Below, piece after piece: positions 1 to 11,054 of a stretch of 50,162 nucleotides of DNA (the stretch's first letter is position 1; each line of letters starts with the position of its first letter). The stretch is from contig CABXCS010000005.1 in assembly GCA_902510755.1 (NCBI GenBank), positions 1-50,162 of the forward strand, given 5' to 3'. Source of the stretch: an uncultured Woeseiaceae bacterium (GTDB taxonomy: Bacteria; Pseudomonadota; Gammaproteobacteria; Steroidobacterales; Woeseiaceae). Both the position numbers and the translations under genes were made by a program. The notes beneath the pieces were generated by a model. That model did not search any database and was not told where the DNA came from. It saw nothing but the letters and a program-made list of their open reading frames with translations.

Positions 1-331
1 CCTCTTCGCAGAACCCACAATAAATACACTTGAATAAATCAATGTCATAACGTGAAGTACGTCTGGTACCATCATCACTCACGTCCGACTCAATAGTGAT
101 CGCCAGTGCAGGACAAACAGCTTCACATAGCTTGCATGCGATGCAACGTTCCTCTCCATTAGGATATCGTCTTAACGCATGCAAACCTCGAAAACGAGGT
201 GATTTTGGAGTTTTCTCCTCTGGATATTGAATGGTCGTAGTGGGTCTAAAGAAATTACGCAACGTAACGCTTAACCCTTGCCATAACTCCCAAAGTAAAA
301 ATGTTTTTATGTAATTTTTTAACTTTTGCAT
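1..331 (-). CDS. nuoI: NADH-quinone oxidoreductase subunit I, partial (C-terminus beyond window)
   Basis: NuoI is the ferredoxin-like subunit of respiratory complex I that carries two [4Fe-4S] clusters (N6a and N6b) in the peripheral arm at the membrane. The first 110 codons are visible. An amphipathic N-terminus is followed by a first cluster motif ([12 protein letters not shown], about residues 60-71), and the reading frame runs off the window just after the start of the second motif (CIYCGFCEE). The ATG at 331 follows the nuoH stop by 11 bases, so it is the next gene of the nuo operon. Incomplete only because the window ends. Confidence 0.95.
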   Translation of the reverse strand, partial: MQKLKNYIKTFLLWELWQGLSVTLRNFFRPTTTIQYPEEKTPKSPRFRGLHALRRYPNGEERCIACKLCEAVCPALAITIESDVSDDGTRRTSRYDIDLFKCIYCGFCEE

Positions 332-342
332 GATTAACCTAT

Positions 343-1422
343 CTAAATTGACCAAGGACCTACTTGCATCCAAACCATTACCCCTTCAACGGCGATCCAT
401 ACTATGGTCACCGGTATAAATATTTTCCATCCCAAGCGCATGATTTGGTCATAACGATATCTTGGAAATGTTGCTCTTATCCAGAAAAACACAAAGATGA
501 AAAAACATATTTTTAGCGCCAACCAGAAGAAACTGGGTTCCCTGAGAATATTTGTCTCACCCAAAAAAGTCCAACCCTCAAATGGTGACGACCAGCCAGC
601 AAAAAACAAGATGGACGTGAGTGCGGCTATCAAAATGATATTGGCATATTCAGCAAGAAAAAATACCGCAAAAGCAACACCAGAATATTCAACATGAAAA
701 CCGGCAACGATCTCAGATTCTCCTTCAGCAACATCAAAAGGTGCGCGGTTTGTCTCTGCTACCCCTGAAATAAAATAGACCACGAATAAAGGGAACAATG
801 GAATCACAAACCAACTACTAAAACCTCCCGATTGAGAAGTTATTATATCTCCTAAATTAAGACTGCCGCTCGCCATCAGCACACCGACCAAGGCAAACCC
901 CATAGCAATCTCATAAGCAACAATCTGTGCCGCTGACCGCATTGCCCCTAAAAATGCATACTTTGAATTAGTAGCCCAACCTGCCAATAAGACACCATAA
1001 ACACCCACAGATGTGAGAGCCAAGACATACAGCAATCCAGCATTGATATCTGCAATCACAAACCCATCAGTTAAAGGTATAACTGCCCAGGTTGCTAGTG
1101 CAGGAATAAGTGACAATAGAGGGGCTATAACAAACAAATACCGATTAGATTTTGAAGGAATAACCACTTCTTTAATTAATAATTTAATGACATCGGCGAA
1201 TGGTTGGCCTAGACCCTTTATACCCACCCTATTTGGCCCTATTCTGCCCTGCATATAACCGATAACTTTTCTTTCAAAGTAAGTAGTAAATGCCACGGTC
1301 AGAATTACACAAATGGTAACAGCAAGAATCTGAATTGTGATAACGATAAGATTCTGCAAATACAGAGGCATCAAGCTCCATTGATCAGTGAGAAGAGTAG
1401 GTATGAAGTTAGTAAAATTCAT
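343..1422 (-). CDS. nuoH: NADH-quinone oxidoreductase subunit H
   Basis: NuoH is the membrane subunit of complex I that joins the peripheral arm to the proton-pumping arm and forms much of the quinone chamber. The 359-residue product has the usual family length and about eight hydrophobic helices. The highly conserved region [19 protein letters not shown] lies at about residues 49-67, and the loop [16 protein letters not shown] at about 234-249 carries the acidic residues next to the quinone channel. Its ATG overlaps the nuoG stop by four bases (ATGA), which points to translational coupling within the operon. Confidence 0.97.
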   Translation of the reverse strand: MNFTNFIPTLLTDQWSLMPLYLQNLIVITIQILAVTICVILTVAFTTYFERKVIGYMQGRIGPNRVGIKGLGQPFADVIKLLIKEVVIPSKSNRYLFVIAPLLSLIPALATWAVIPLTDGFVIADINAGLLYVLALTSVGVYGVLLAGWATNSKYAFLGAMRSAAQIVAYEIAMGFALVGVLMASGSLNLGDIITSQSGGFSSWFVIPLFPLFVVYFISGVAETNRAPFDVAEGESEIVAGFHVEYSGVAFAVFFLAEYANIILIAALTSILFFAGWSSPFEGWTFLGETNILREPSFFWLALKICFFIFVFFWIRATFPRYRYDQIMRLGWKIFIPVTIVWIAVEGVMVWMQVGPWSI

Positions 1423-3569
1423 TTTGAGCTGGAACGAATTGCTTCTGGTGTTAATTGAAGAGAGGATGCATGCCTAAGAATCATATCTGTTTCATACATT
1501 GGCACAGCTTTGACCATCTGCTCACCAAGAATATCTTGTTTACCGTGTTTCGCCTGAATTGAAAATTTAGTTGCTGCATCACATGGAGTTACATTCTGTA
1601 ATTTTACATTTACCTCATCTAAGATTGATTCCGATGAATCATACTCGAAGTCCTTTAGTTCTAATAGAGAACCAATTGCTCTAAGTACTTTCCATGCAGG
1701 TCTGGATTCTCCCACCGGATTTGCGACTCCTCCGAAGCTTTGCCAGCGACCTTCACAATTGATATAAGTACCTGAGGTTTCAGCAAATGAACCAATGGGT
1801 AATAATAAATCAGCTACTTCTTTATGATTTTCAGTAGCATGAGTCGTTAAGGCAATCACAAATTTACTCTTATTTGAAGCAGCATCAAGTTCTGGGATAT
1901 CTCTTACTGGCTCAGCATTAAGTAACAACAATAAGTCATTTGCAGCAGAGACTATCTCCTGGGTATTTCTACCAATTTCTGCTCTAGGGTTACCTGCAAA
2001 GTCTCTGGTGGGCTGGATACCCATGAGATTTGCTCCAGCTGTATTGGCGCCCTGCGTAATATAACCATAACTGGCATTGCTTAAATTAGCTATTTCTGTG
2101 GTTAATAGCTTGATAATCGAAGCATAAGGATGATTAATTGCAGCATGGCCTAGGATTAAATGTTTTTTATCGGTCTTTTTTAAAGTCTCTGCTATTTTTT
2201 GCTGCTCATCCGTTAACTTTATCTTGCTAGTGAGAGAGTTAAGACTCGCAGGTAATTGACCACCTAAAGCTAAAATGATGGCGGCCAGATTTTTAATTAA
2301 ACTTCCAGAAAGATAAGCTTGCAAGTCAAAATAATACTGATGCTCATTCTCATCAATAATACATACATTAGCACCCGATAGCGCCGCTTTCCTGACACGA
2401 TGTCCAAGTATGGGAGCTTCTCTACGAACATCTGACCCAATTAAGATAATCTGCTCACATTGCTCGATAGCAGCTATCTCCATCCCCAATAAGGACTCAT
2501 TTGGGTCGTTTATCTGATCGGTAAAATCTTTCATTCTGAGCCTATGATCAAGATTATTAATTCCTTGTTCCGCCGCCAACTTGGAGATTAAGTAACATTC
2601 CTCGATGGTGGAGCTTGGTGAGGCTAAAAAAGCGGTTGCTGACTGCTTGGCTAATTTTATTTGCTTAACAGTCTCTAGAAGACCCTCTTCCCAGGAGATT
2701 GCTTCCCATTGACCTGCTTTCTTGATCATTGGGGTGGTAAGTCTATTCTCACTATATATACCCTCATAACTAAAACGATCACGATCAGAAATCCATGTTT
2801 CATTAATTAATTCATTCTCACGCGGCACGATTCTTTTAATTTTCCCTCTCAGGACATGAGCATAAAGATTGCTCCCCACGCAATCATGTGCCGCAATAGT
2901 CTCATGCTGGACCATTTCCCACGATCTTGCGCTATACCTGTAAGGTTTATTATTTAAGGCACCAACAGGACATAAATCAATAATATTGGCGGAAAGCTCA
3001 TGATCGATACTTTTTTCCACATAAGTATCAATTCTCATGTTTTCACCACGCATAACCGTACCTAAATCTTGAACACCCGTGACTTCTTCACCAAATCTTA
3101 CGCATCTTGTGCAATGGATACAGCGAGTCATATCTGTTGAGACTAATGGTCCAATATCCTTGTCTTTAACTACTCGCTTATTGTCATTATAGCGAGACAC
3201 ACCACGCCCATACCCCATCGCTATATCCTGTAACTCACATTCACCACCTTGGTCACATATTGGACAATCCAGCGGATGATTGATTAACAGGAATTCCATG
3301 GTGGCTTTTTGTGCTGCTATTGCATACGGAGAACGTGTGAATATCTTCATCCCTTCAGCCACTGGTGTGGCACAGGCAGGTAGCGGTTTTGGTGCTTTTT
3401 CCACTTCAACCAAACACATCCTACAATTAGCGGCAACGCTTAATTTTGTATGATAACAAAAGCGAGGTACATATGATTTTGCCGCATCCGTGGCTTCTAT
3501 AATCATCTGTCCCCTCTTAGCCTGATGCTCTTTCCCATCAATCTCAATTTGAATCACATCATCGCTCAT
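1419..3569 (-). CDS. nuoG: NADH-quinone oxidoreductase subunit G
   Basis: NuoG is the large iron-sulfur subunit of the complex I peripheral arm and relays electrons from NuoF/NuoE towards NuoI and NuoB. The N-terminus is a ferredoxin-like [2Fe-2S] domain (Cys38, 49, 52 and 66). It is followed by a His-Cys3 [4Fe-4S] region ([19 protein letters not shown], about residues 97-115) and a second 4Fe-4S region ([16 protein letters not shown]). The rest resembles a degenerate molybdopterin oxidoreductase domain. At 716 residues it is the shorter form of the family; the enterobacterial protein is about 900. It overlaps nuoF and nuoH by four bases each. Confidence 0.97.
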   Translation of the reverse strand: MSDDVIQIEIDGKEHQAKRGQMIIEATDAAKSYVPRFCYHTKLSVAANCRMCLVEVEKAPKPLPACATPVAEGMKIFTRSPYAIAAQKATMEFLLINHPLDCPICDQGGECELQDIAMGYGRGVSRYNDNKRVVKDKDIGPLVSTDMTRCIHCTRCVRFGEEVTGVQDLGTVMRGENMRIDTYVEKSIDHELSANIIDLCPVGALNNKPYRYSARSWEMVQHETIAAHDCVGSNLYAHVLRGKIKRIVPRENELINETWISDRDRFSYEGIYSENRLTTPMIKKAGQWEAISWEEGLLETVKQIKLAKQSATAFLASPSSTIEECYLISKLAAEQGINNLDHRLRMKDFTDQINDPNESLLGMEIAAIEQCEQIILIGSDVRREAPILGHRVRKAALSGANVCIIDENEHQYYFDLQAYLSGSLIKNLAAIILALGGQLPASLNSLTSKIKLTDEQQKIAETLKKTDKKHLILGHAAINHPYASIIKLLTTEIANLSNASYGYITQGANTAGANLMGIQPTRDFAGNPRAEIGRNTQEIVSAANDLLLLLNAEPVRDIPELDAASNKSKFVIALTTHATENHKEVADLLLPIGSFAETSGTYINCEGRWQSFGGVANPVGESRPAWKVLRAIGSLLELKDFEYDSSESILDEVNVKLQNVTPCDAATKFSIQAKHGKQDILGEQMVKAVPMYETDMILRHASSLQLTPEAIRSSSK

Positions 3570-4873
3570 GCAGCCACCTCATTTTTAACTGACACGATGC
3601 TTTCACCTTTATTCTTTACCATATATTCAAATTCATGATGAAAGTGCTTCAAAAAACTTTGTACTGGCCAAGCAGCAGCATCACCTAGAGCACAAATGGT
3701 ATGACCTTCAATTTTATTAGCTACTTCTACTAATTTTGTAATGTCTTCCATTTCACCTTGGCCTGCGACTATTCTGGTGAGCATACGATACAACCAACCT
3801 GTTCCTTCTCTGCAAGGTGTGCATTGTCCACAAGATTCAGCCATATAGAAGCGTGAAATTCTGCGTAAAACATTAACCATGCATGTTGATTCATCCATCA
3901 CGATAACCGCACCGGTGCCAAAAGATGAACCAGCTTTTTGCAATGAATCATAATCCATTGTGCAATCCATGATATTAGCAGCTGGCATTACCGGAACAGA
4001 CGATCCACCAGGGATCACTGCTTTAAGTTTGCGACCACCCAAAACACCACCACAAATTTCCAACAAGTCCTTAAATGATGTGCCCATGGGTAATTCATAA
4101 TTTCCTGGTTTTTCAACATGCCCAGAAACAGAGAATTGAGCTGTCCCACCAGCATTTTCAACCCCAATATTTTTAAACCATTCTGCACCATTTCGAATTA
4201 TACTCGGGACGCTTGCCAAGCTTTGAGTGTTATTGATGGTAGTTGGCTTACCATAGAGTCCATAATTTGCTGGAAAAGGAGGCTTAAATCTTGGTTTACC
4301 TTGTTTACCTTCTAACGATTCCAATAAGGCTGTTTCTTCACCACATATATAAGCACCAGCTCCAACGAATGTATGCAAATCAAAATCAATATTTGATTCT
4401 CTGATGTTTTTGCCCAATAAGCCATGCTTATAAGCTTCTTTTACAGCTGCTTCAAAACGCGGTACAGGTTCCTCTATAAACTCACCGCGAATATAATTGT
4501 AAGCAACGGTAGCGCCCATTGCATAGGCAGCAATAGCCATACCCTCAACTAGGGTGTGTGGATTATTTCTTAATACCTCTCTATCATGACAGGTGCCCGG
4601 CTCACTCTCATCAGAATTACATACTAGATATTTTTGACCTTCTACTGTGCGCGGCATAAAGCTCCATTTGAGCCCGGTTGGAAAACCGGCGCCACCTCGG
4701 CCTCTTAAGCCAGATGCTTTGACTTCTTCGATAATCTCTTCTGGGGAAAGCTCACCTCTGATGATTTTCTCCCAAGCCTCATAACCACCATATTCTCTGT
4801 AGGTCTTATAAGTCCATGATTCTTTCGCATCAAAGGTGTTAAAACAAACCAGATTTTTTTTGATATCCTTCAA
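3566..4873 (-). CDS. nuoF: NADH-quinone oxidoreductase subunit F (NADH-binding)
   Basis: NuoF binds NADH and FMN and passes electrons into the chain of iron-sulfur clusters of complex I. The glycine-rich nucleotide loop [10 protein letters not shown] is at residues 58-67. A second FMN/NADH region ([19 protein letters not shown]) is at about 171-189. The N3 [4Fe-4S] ligands are in [14 protein letters not shown] (Cys348, Cys351, Cys354) with the fourth at Cys394. The 435-residue length is normal. Four-base overlaps with nuoE and nuoG place it inside the operon, and nuoE, its partner in the NADH dehydrogenase module, is immediately upstream. Confidence 0.97.
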   Translation of the reverse strand: MKDIKKNLVCFNTFDAKESWTYKTYREYGGYEAWEKIIRGELSPEEIIEEVKASGLRGRGGAGFPTGLKWSFMPRTVEGQKYLVCNSDESEPGTCHDREVLRNNPHTLVEGMAIAAYAMGATVAYNYIRGEFIEEPVPRFEAAVKEAYKHGLLGKNIRESNIDFDLHTFVGAGAYICGEETALLESLEGKQGKPRFKPPFPANYGLYGKPTTINNTQSLASVPSIIRNGAEWFKNIGVENAGGTAQFSVSGHVEKPGNYELPMGTSFKDLLEICGGVLGGRKLKAVIPGGSSVPVMPAANIMDCTMDYDSLQKAGSSFGTGAVIVMDESTCMVNVLRRISRFYMAESCGQCTPCREGTGWLYRMLTRIVAGQGEMEDITKLVEVANKIEGHTICALGDAAAWPVQSFLKHFHHEFEYMVKNKGESIVSVKNEVAA

Positions 4874-5352
4874 TCCAAGTCCCCTAAGATTTTATCAATC
4901 TTCTCTTTAGTTAAATTTTCATGGTAATGATGATCAACCATCATCATCGGAGCGCCACAACATGCTGCTAGGCATTCTTCTTCTTTTTTGAGAAAAATTT
5001 TGCCATCAGCTGTACTTTCACCAAGCTTAATATCTAATTTTTTTTCCACATAAGAAACAAGCTCTTCAGCTCCTCTTAACATGCATGAGATATTGGTACA
5101 TATGGCGACATCATGTCGACCCACAGGCTTTGTATTAAACATTGAATAAAATGTGGCAACTTCATAGACATGCATTGTAGGTAGAGATAAATGTTCCGCC
5201 ACCTCATTCATTAATTCAGCAGTTAAGTAACCTTTGTTTTCATGCTGTACCAAATGTAATGCACCGATAACTGCAGAGCGTTTTCGATCATCAGGAAATC
5301 GTTCACACAATAAATCTATTTTATCTTTAATTTTTTTTGAAAGTTCAATCAT
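4870..5352 (-). CDS. nuoE: NADH-quinone oxidoreductase subunit E
   Basis: NuoE is the 24-kDa-type thioredoxin-fold subunit that holds the [2Fe-2S] cluster N1a next to NuoF. Four cluster ligands are seen at Cys85, Cys90, Cys127 and Cys131, in the order CX4C ... CX3C expected for the family. The helical N-terminus precedes the motif EVATFYSMF at about residues 64-72, which is conserved in NuoE. The protein has 160 residues, within the family range. The start overlaps the nuoD stop by four bases. Confidence 0.97.
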   Translation of the reverse strand: MIELSKKIKDKIDLLCERFPDDRKRSAVIGALHLVQHENKGYLTAELMNEVAEHLSLPTMHVYEVATFYSMFNTKPVGRHDVAICTNISCMLRGAEELVSYVEKKLDIKLGESTADGKIFLKKEEECLAACCGAPMMMVDHHYHENLTKEKIDKILGDLD

Positions 5353-6602
5353 CGATCAATCTCGCCAAATACAATATCTTGAGTCCCCATGACAGCCACC
5401 ACATCCGCTAACATATGTCCTACTACCATTTCGGACATAGAGGCTAAATGCGCAAAACCAGGTGCTCTAATTTTTACCCTGTAAGGTTTGTTAGCGCCAT
5501 CAGATATTAAATAAACACCAAACTCGCCCTTTGGTGCCTCGACAGCAGTATAAACCTCGCCTTTTGGAACAGAATAGCCCTCTGTAAATAATTTAAAATG
5601 ATGGATTAATGACTCCATATCATCTTTCATACCCATTCTTTGTGGCGGTGCGATTTTTTTATCATCAGTCATAACTGGACCAGGGTTCTCTCTAAGCCAT
5701 TTGACGCATTGTTTGATTATACGATTTGACTGCCTCATCTCTTCCACGCGAACCAGGTATCTATCATAACAGTCACCATTTAGACCAACCGGAATATCAA
5801 AATCCAATTCATCATATACGGCGTATGGTTGTTTTTTGCGTAGATCCCATTCTACCCCTGACCCTCTTAGCATTGGACCTGTATATCCAAGATTAATCGC
5901 TCGCTCAGGTGAAATAACTGCAATATTAACGGTTCGTTGCTTCCAGATTCGATTATCAGTGAGCAACGTTTCATATTCATCAATGCAGGCTGGAAAGCGC
6001 TCCGCAAAGGACTCTATAAAATCTAATAATGAGCCTTCACGATTATAATTTAATCGTTCAAGATTTTTTTTATTCTTATTATTTTGCATCTCATATCTGG
6101 GCATCTTACTTGGTAAATCTCGGTAAACCCCGCCTGGTCGATAATAAGTAGCATGCATCCTAGTACCTGATACCGCTTCGTAACAATCCATTAAATCTTC
6201 ACGCTCACGGAAACAATACAAAAACATGGTCATTGCGCCAACATCCAATCCATGTGTACCTAACCACATCAAATGATTTAATATTCTGGTAATCTCATCA
6301 AACAAAACACGAATATAAAGCGCTCTTTTTGGTGGCGTTAGTTTTAGGAGCTTCTCTATCGCTAATACATAACCATGCTCATTGCACATCATTGAGACAT
6401 AATCCAAACGATCCATGTAACCAATACTCTGATTAAATGGTTTAGTTTCTGCTAGCTTTTCAGTGCCTCTATGCAAAAGCCCAATATGTGGATCAGCGCT
6501 TTGTATAACTTCGCCATTCATCTCCAGCACAAGTCGCAGAACGCCATGTGCAGCAGGATGTTGAGGACCGAAATTCATTGTGTAATTTTGAATATCAGCC
6601 AT
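5349..6602 (-). CDS. nuoD: NADH-quinone oxidoreductase subunit D
   Basis: NuoD is the 49-kDa-type subunit that shapes the quinone-reduction site with NuoB. It starts with the family hallmark [16 protein letters not shown] at residues 9-24, where the conserved His residues face the quinone. [10 protein letters not shown] follows at about 42-51. The 417-residue length matches separate NuoD proteins. In Escherichia coli nuoC and nuoD are fused; here they are separate genes that overlap by eight bases, the ancestral arrangement. Confidence 0.97.
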   Translation of the reverse strand: MADIQNYTMNFGPQHPAAHGVLRLVLEMNGEVIQSADPHIGLLHRGTEKLAETKPFNQSIGYMDRLDYVSMMCNEHGYVLAIEKLLKLTPPKRALYIRVLFDEITRILNHLMWLGTHGLDVGAMTMFLYCFREREDLMDCYEAVSGTRMHATYYRPGGVYRDLPSKMPRYEMQNNKNKKNLERLNYNREGSLLDFIESFAERFPACIDEYETLLTDNRIWKQRTVNIAVISPERAINLGYTGPMLRGSGVEWDLRKKQPYAVYDELDFDIPVGLNGDCYDRYLVRVEEMRQSNRIIKQCVKWLRENPGPVMTDDKKIAPPQRMGMKDDMESLIHHFKLFTEGYSVPKGEVYTAVEAPKGEFGVYLISDGANKPYRVKIRAPGFAHLASMSEMVVGHMLADVVAVMGTQDIVFGEIDR

Positions 6603-7296
6603 CTTGATTATCCTTTATTCCTTCTGCATAGCGATTATCTTGACGAATCACTTTTGGTACCAGCGTTCTTGGTTCAATAGACACAGGCTGATATGTGACT
6701 TTTTTCTGAGTCTCATCATATTGCACCTCAACATTACCCGATAATGGAAAATCTTTGCGAAATGGATGCCCAATAAAGCCATAATCGGTAAGAATTCTTC
6801 TTAGATCGGGGTGCCCATCAAATAAGATACCAAATAAATCAAAAGCTTCGCGCTCAAACCAGTTTGCTGCGTTCCAGATAAGGCTAACTGACGGTATGAT
6901 TGGTGGATTATTCTCACCAGTAAAAACTTTTAAACGGAGTCTGACGTTGTGCTCTATCGACAAAAGGTGATAAATAACCGCAAACCGCTCTGGATCAAAA
7001 GTATCCGCATCATCCAAAATGACAGGTTTGCGTGTAACTCCGCGACTAAAACCACTGCTGGTTGCAGCATGAGTAGTCCATTCGTCTACCCCGAAAGTTA
7101 AATAATCAACACCGCATAGATCTATTAATTGAGTAAACTTAAAATCGGTATGATCATGTAACGCTTGCGCAATATCTAGTAAATCTGAATGATTAATTTG
7201 ATAAGTCAACTCATCATATTCTGAATCAATGCGAGATACTTTAGCCTCAAAGTAGGTATTAATACGAGCATCCATATTCTCGTTAATTACTGTCAT
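6595..7296 (-). CDS. nuoC: NADH-quinone oxidoreductase subunit C
   Basis: NuoC is the 30-kDa-type subunit that supports NuoD in the peripheral arm. The family signature lies in [40 protein letters not shown] (start at about residue 147). Compared with short NuoC proteins there is an extra segment of roughly 25-30 residues after [10 protein letters not shown] (about 70-100, containing SSGFSRGV). I recall similar insertions from other proteobacterial NuoC, so I treat it as a lineage trait. At 233 residues it is otherwise complete. It overlaps nuoD by eight bases and follows nuoB after 11 bases. Confidence 0.96.
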   Translation of the reverse strand: MTVINENMDARINTYFEAKVSRIDSEYDELTYQINHSDLLDIAQALHDHTDFKFTQLIDLCGVDYLTFGVDEWTTHAATSSGFSRGVTRKPVILDDADTFDPERFAVIYHLLSIEHNVRLRLKVFTGENNPPIIPSVSLIWNAANWFEREAFDLFGILFDGHPDLRRILTDYGFIGHPFRKDFPLSGNVEVQYDETQKKVTYQPVSIEPRTLVPKVIRQDNRYAEGIKDNQDG

Positions 7297-7307
7297 AGTT
7301 ATTTTAC

Positions 7308-7856
7308 TTATCTCTTGATTATTGAATTTTTATGAATCTTTTTTTGCAACTGAATTAGTCCATAAAGTAACGCTTCAGCGGTAGGTGGACAACCAGGAAC
7401 ATACACATCAACTGGAACAATTCGATCACAGCCCCTAACAACCGAATAAGAGTAATGATAGTACCCACCACCATTGGCACATGAACCCATTGAAATAACC
7501 CAGCGTGGTTCAGGCATTTGATCGTAAACTTTTCTTAAGGCAGGAGCCATCTTATTAACCAATGTTCCAGCAACAATCATCACATCTGATTGACGCGGGC
7601 TTGGTCTAAAAATAATACCAAATCGATCTAAATCATATCTGGCAGCACCTGCATGCATCATTTCCACCGCACAACAAGCTAGCCCAAAAGTCATTGGCCA
7701 CATCGACCCGGTTCTTGCCCAATTAATTAATGAATCCATACTAGTTACCATGAATCCCTTTTCTTGAAAATCATCATTGGATGCAAGAATGTCATCATGC
7801 GTCACAATTGAAGCGTCTGACTTAGTTAATCCCACTCTAGAGCCCCCTTCTTCCAT
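7308..7856 (-). CDS. nuoB: NADH-quinone oxidoreductase subunit B
   Basis: NuoB carries cluster N2, the final electron donor to ubiquinone in complex I. The adjacent cysteines of the N2 motif are at residues 61-62 ([10 protein letters not shown]), with the other ligands at Cys126 ([10 protein letters not shown]) and Cys156 (VPGCPPTAE). The chosen ATG gives 182 residues and overlaps the end of nuoA by 31 bases. A start further in, for example the GTG at residue 8, would reduce the overlap and cannot be ruled out, because the first 35 residues are poorly conserved in the family. It is followed by nuoC. Confidence 0.96.
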   Translation of the reverse strand: MEEGGSRVGLTKSDASIVTHDDILASNDDFQEKGFMVTSMDSLINWARTGSMWPMTFGLACCAVEMMHAGAARYDLDRFGIIFRPSPRQSDVMIVAGTLVNKMAPALRKVYDQMPEPRWVISMGSCANGGGYYHYSYSVVRGCDRIVPVDVYVPGCPPTAEALLYGLIQLQKKIHKNSIIKR

Positions 7857-8182
7857 TCATAAACAAATCCAACCACTAAGATAGCTAAGAAAATTGCCAT
7901 AGCGATCAAACCAAAAGTACCAATCACATCCAGAGATACCGCCCATGGAAACAAAAATGCGATCTCAAGATCAAATATGATAAACAGAATAGCTACAAGA
8001 TAATAACGGACGTCGAACTTCATTCTTGATTCTTCAAAAGGTTCAAAACCACACTCATATGGAGATAATTTTTCCTTATCTTTATCGCCGCCGCCAAAAA
8101 GAAATCCAAGACCGAGTAAAACAAGTCCAATTGCTGTCGCCACAGCTAAAAATATAAATACCGGTAAATAATTTTCAAGCAT
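7826..8182 (-). CDS. nuoA: NADH-quinone oxidoreductase subunit A
   Basis: NuoA is a small membrane subunit of complex I with three transmembrane helices. The helices are visible at about residues 6-30, 61-81 and 87-109. The loop between the first two holds the conserved motif [20 protein letters not shown] (about 42-61), whose cysteine is exposed in the deactive enzyme of some species. At 118 residues it is complete. It is the first gene of the nuo operon: the ATG is about 22 bases downstream of the predicted transcription start, with the purine-rich AGAGGG about 12 bases before it. Confidence 0.97.
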   Translation of the reverse strand: MLENYLPVFIFLAVATAIGLVLLGLGFLFGGGDKDKEKLSPYECGFEPFEESRMKFDVRYYLVAILFIIFDLEIAFLFPWAVSLDVIGTFGLIAMAIFLAILVVGFVYEWKKGALEWD

Positions 8183-8211
8183 TGCGTTTGTTTTCCCTCT
8201 GATTTAACAAT

Positions 8212-8220
8212 ATTATACCA
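8212..8220 (-). promoter_or_regulatory. Extended -10 promoter of the nuo operon
   Basis: On the minus strand the sequence TGGTATAAT is a perfect TATAAT hexamer with the extended TGN element, about 30 bases upstream of the nuoA ATG. No good -35 hexamer is seen at 16-18 bases, which is common for extended -10 promoters. The site lies between the tRNA-Leu gene and nuoA, so the nuo operon probably has its own start in addition to any read-through from secG and the tRNA. Confidence 0.6.
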
Positions 8221-8302
8221 GTGTGATGAGGGGATATAACAGTATTTTAATCATGAATTTGATTATTTTCTGCTGAAATATTTCACAACGCTAAGAGCGC
8301 TC

Positions 8303-8320
8303 AAAATTTCTACGAAATTA
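8303..8320 (-). terminator. Small hairpin after tRNA-Leu, possible weak terminator
   Basis: A perfect inverted repeat AATTTC-GTA-GAAATT lies 12 bases after the 3' end of tRNA-Leu and is followed on the minus strand by TT and then GAG. The stem is short and AT-rich, so termination would be weak. It could also just be a processing spacer between the tRNA and the nuo operon. Confidence 0.25.
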
Positions 8321-8330
8321 ATTCTATATC

Positions 8331-8415
8331 TGGTGCCGATGGCCGGACTCGAACCGGCACAGCTCTCGCTACTGCCCCCTCAAGACAGCGTGTCTACCAA
8401 TTCCACCACATCGGC
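8331..8415 (-). tRNA. tRNA-Leu (anticodon GAG)
   Basis: The minus strand folds as a class II tRNA of 85 bases. The acceptor stem is GCCGATG/CATCGGC, with A as discriminator and an encoded CCA end (8331-8333). The D-arm is TGGTGGAATTGGTAGACA. The anticodon stem CTGTC/GGCAG holds the loop TTGAGGG, so the anticodon is GAG and reads CUC/CUU leucine codons. A short variable arm (AGCGAGAGCT) precedes the T-loop GGTTCGAGTCC. A leucine tRNA between secG and nuoA is a known arrangement in several proteobacteria. Confidence 0.97.
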
Positions 8416-8452
8416 AAAATGCATTTTAACTGCGCAAACATCAATCAATAAA

Positions 8453-8860
8453 TTATTGCTCAGTCTCAGTATTTATCTCTACTGCCTCAATGGAAGGCAT
8501 AATTTCTAATGTTGCATCGTCCTCATTAACAATCTGTGGTATCTCAACCAAGCCATCATCATCACTACTTTCAGCATCATTATCAACGACAGTTTCAATC
8601 AGGCTATCAGGAATGTCCGCCTGTTGGCTGCTAAGGTAGGCTAGCGATAAACTCGATACAAAAAATGCAGCAGCTAATATCGCGGTTGTTCTTGAAAAGA
8701 AATTAGATGAGCCCTGTGCGCCAAAAACTGTACCTGATGACCCAGAGCCAAATGCCGCTCCCGCATCTGCACCCTTGCCTCTTTGTAGTAAGACAAGAAC
8801 TATAATTAGAAGCGCAATCAATGTATGCGCAATTAATACTATTGTTTGAATTGTACTCAT
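8453..8860 (-). CDS. secG: Preprotein translocase subunit SecG
   Basis: SecG is a small accessory subunit of the SecYEG protein-export channel in the inner membrane. Two transmembrane helices are seen at about residues 4-24 and 56-76. They are separated by the conserved loop [20 protein letters not shown] (about 24-43), and [15 protein letters not shown] at 46-60 is characteristic of the family. The tail is long and acidic (rich in D and E from residue 80 on), ending at 135 residues. The gene starts seven bases after tpiA, the usual tpiA-secG-tRNA-Leu order. Confidence 0.96.
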   Translation of the reverse strand: MSTIQTIVLIAHTLIALLIIVLVLLQRGKGADAGAAFGSGSSGTVFGAQGSSNFFSRTTAILAAAFFVSSLSLAYLSSQQADIPDSLIETVVDNDAESSDDDGLVEIPQIVNEDDATLEIMPSIEAVEINTETEQ

Positions 8861-8867
8861 ATGAAAC

Positions 8868-9623
8868 CTATTTATTTATTGCTTTTGCAATGGATAAAAA
8901 TTCAGAAGCATCAAGCGATGCCCCCCCAATTAAACCGCCATCAATATCAGGCATTGAGAAAAGTTCGCTTGCATTTCTTTTCGTGACACTACCACCATAT
9001 ATAATTTGTATTTTAGCAGCAATTTCTTCAGACTTTGATGAAATTATACTTCTAATAAAGGCATGTATATCTTGAGCTTCACCAGGGGTGGCACTCAAAC
9101 CACTTCCAATCGCCCAAACCGGTTCGTAAGCTACTACAGATCTTTCAAGCTGTGCAATATTATCATTATTAACAATCAGATTTAACTGTTCTTGAATAAC
9201 CTGCTTTGTTAGCCCTTGCTCTTTTTCTTCCAGAGTCTCACCAATACAAATAATAGGTATTAAATCATTATCAACAGCAGCTATAAATTTCGCAGCTACC
9301 ATCTCATTGCTTTCTTGCATAATAACTCTTCTTTCAGAGTGGCCAATGATTACATAATGACAACCTACGTCTTTTAACATTAATGCTGAGATCTCGCCCG
9401 TATAGGCTCCACATGTATATTCAGATAAATTCTGAGATCCTAGCAATAATGAAGTATTCTGTATTTGCTGACTTACAGAGCTGAGCATGGGAAATGGCGG
9501 GCACACCACCAGAGTATGCTCATCGAGATTTTCGAGGTTCTCGACCAGTTCTTTAATTAAATTAGAAGACATAATCAAATCACCATTCATCTTCCAATTT
9601 CCAGCAACCAAATGGTTACGCAT
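8868..9623 (-). CDS. tpiA: Triose-phosphate isomerase
   Basis: TpiA interconverts dihydroxyacetone phosphate and glyceraldehyde-3-phosphate in central carbon metabolism. The TIM-barrel landmarks are present: NWKMNG at residues 8-13 (catalytic Lys), [10 protein letters not shown] at about 90-99 (catalytic His) and [11 protein letters not shown] at about 164-174 (catalytic Glu). The phosphate-binding IIYGGSVT is at about 207-214. The 251-residue length is standard. The gene lies between glmM and secG, 79 bases after glmM and seven bases before secG. Confidence 0.97.
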   Translation of the reverse strand: MRNHLVAGNWKMNGDLIMSSNLIKELVENLENLDEHTLVVCPPFPMLSSVSQQIQNTSLLLGSQNLSEYTCGAYTGEISALMLKDVGCHYVIIGHSERRVIMQESNEMVAAKFIAAVDNDLIPIICIGETLEEKEQGLTKQVIQEQLNLIVNNDNIAQLERSVVAYEPVWAIGSGLSATPGEAQDIHAFIRSIISSKSEEIAAKIQIIYGGSVTKRNASELFSMPDIDGGLIGGASLDASEFLSIAKAINK

Positions 9624-9702
9624 GAGTGAAACCTTTAAATACCATCAATGGCTCGCAAGGATACAGAGCTAGGATTATCAAAGCAATCCATGGCCGCCAC
9701 AA

Positions 9703-11031
9703 TTAGTTAATAATTGCACTAACTTTGTTAACTAAATTTAATGTTAATTCTTTTACATTACTTAAATCTTTACCTTCCACAGTTATCCTAATAAGTGGTT
9801 CGGTGCCTGAAGGTCTTAAAATTACCCTCCCACCTCCGATAAGCTGTTTCTCAGTGTCTTTTATTGCAGCATTAATTCCAGATGATAATTTGAAATCTTT
9901 TTTGCTATTTAACTTAATATTTTCAGTTATTTGAGGAAATTTCTTAAAGTTCTTAGATAATTCTTTTAATGACTTTCCAGTACGCGTCATTACCGATAAT
10001 ATCTGCAAAGCAGTAATCAAACCATCTCCAGTTTCAGCATGGTCCATACAGAGCATATGACCAGAAGTTTCACCACCAAGATTACCTCCTTGATCTCTTA
10101 ACATCTCTAATACATATCGGTCACCTACATTTGACCGTTTGAAAGAGATTCCTTTGTCTTTTAGCGCAAATTCCAACCCCATATTACTCATGACAGTTCC
10201 CACTACTGGTCCTTTTAGTTTTTTGTGAGCCTTTAAATCTAAAGCTAAAATATACAATAATTGATCACCATCCAATAATGCACCATCCTCATCAACCATC
10301 AACACTCGATCACCATCACCATCAAGTGCAATTCCGAGGTCAGCACCAATAGCTTTTACTGTTTGCTGTAAAAGAGCTGGATGAGTTGAGCCACAATTCT
10401 CATTTATGTTCTTCCCATTCGGAGAGCATCCAATTGACAATATTTGAGCCCCAAGATCATTAAAAATCCTGGGTCCTACTTTATAACCTGAGCCATTTGC
10501 AGCATCAAAAACAATTTTCAAAGAACTAAGGTCTTTTTCACCTCCATAGGTTGAAATGCAAAACTCTTGATATCGCTCTCTGGCTAGTGAATCAATGGAT
10601 GCGCGCCCTAAATCAATAGAATTTTTGGTCATATTGGGTTTCTCAAGAAATTTCTCAATTTCTAACTCAACCTCATCATTGAGTTTCGTTCCCAAGTTAT
10701 TAAAAAACTTTATCCCATTATCTGCGAAAGAATTGTGAGAGGCACTTATGACAATCCCAAGATCTGCTTTGTATCTCTTAATGAGATGTGCGATCGCTGG
10801 AGTTGGTATAGGACCGAGTAATTTTACATCCATACCAGCAGATACGAACCCTGCTTCGAGTGCTGATTCAAACATATAACCAGAAATCCTAGTATCCTTT
10901 CCAATTAATACAGTTCCTCCATCAGGAGCTAATACTTGTGCAGCAGCATTAGCAATACGAAGTGCAAATTCAGCCGTCATTGTGTTGTGACCAACTTTTC
11001 CTCTTATTCCGTCTGTACCAAAGTATTTCAT
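9703..11031 (-). CDS. glmM: Phosphoglucosamine mutase
   Basis: GlmM converts glucosamine-6-phosphate to glucosamine-1-phosphate on the way to UDP-GlcNAc, needed for peptidoglycan and lipopolysaccharide. The N-terminus is the family start KYFGTDGIRGKVG. The active-site phosphoserine is Ser98 in ISASHN, the metal loop is DGDGDRVLM at about 238-246, and the sugar-binding GGETSGH is at about 320-326. The C-terminal phosphate loop is RPSGTEPLIR. It is complete at 442 residues and follows folP after 23 bases. Confidence 0.97.
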   Translation of the reverse strand: MKYFGTDGIRGKVGHNTMTAEFALRIANAAAQVLAPDGGTVLIGKDTRISGYMFESALEAGFVSAGMDVKLLGPIPTPAIAHLIKRYKADLGIVISASHNSFADNGIKFFNNLGTKLNDEVELEIEKFLEKPNMTKNSIDLGRASIDSLARERYQEFCISTYGGEKDLSSLKIVFDAANGSGYKVGPRIFNDLGAQILSIGCSPNGKNINENCGSTHPALLQQTVKAIGADLGIALDGDGDRVLMVDEDGALLDGDQLLYILALDLKAHKKLKGPVVGTVMSNMGLEFALKDKGISFKRSNVGDRYVLEMLRDQGGNLGGETSGHMLCMDHAETGDGLITALQILSVMTRTGKSLKELSKNFKKFPQITENIKLNSKKDFKLSSGINAAIKDTEKQLIGGGRVILRPSGTEPLIRITVEGKDLSNVKELTLNLVNKVSAIIN

Positions 11032-11054
11032 ATCTTTAGGATTCCTACATTTGC

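Noticed and set aside
7000..7090. Insertion inside NuoC as a novel domain
   Set aside because: The extra segment with SSGFSRGV resembles insertions I recall in other proteobacterial NuoC proteins, so it is most likely a lineage variant.
8183..8452. nuo operon after tRNA-Leu as a rearrangement (rimP-nusA expected)
   Set aside because: The order secG-tRNA-Leu-nuoA occurs in several proteobacteria, so it is probably ancestral and not an insertion.
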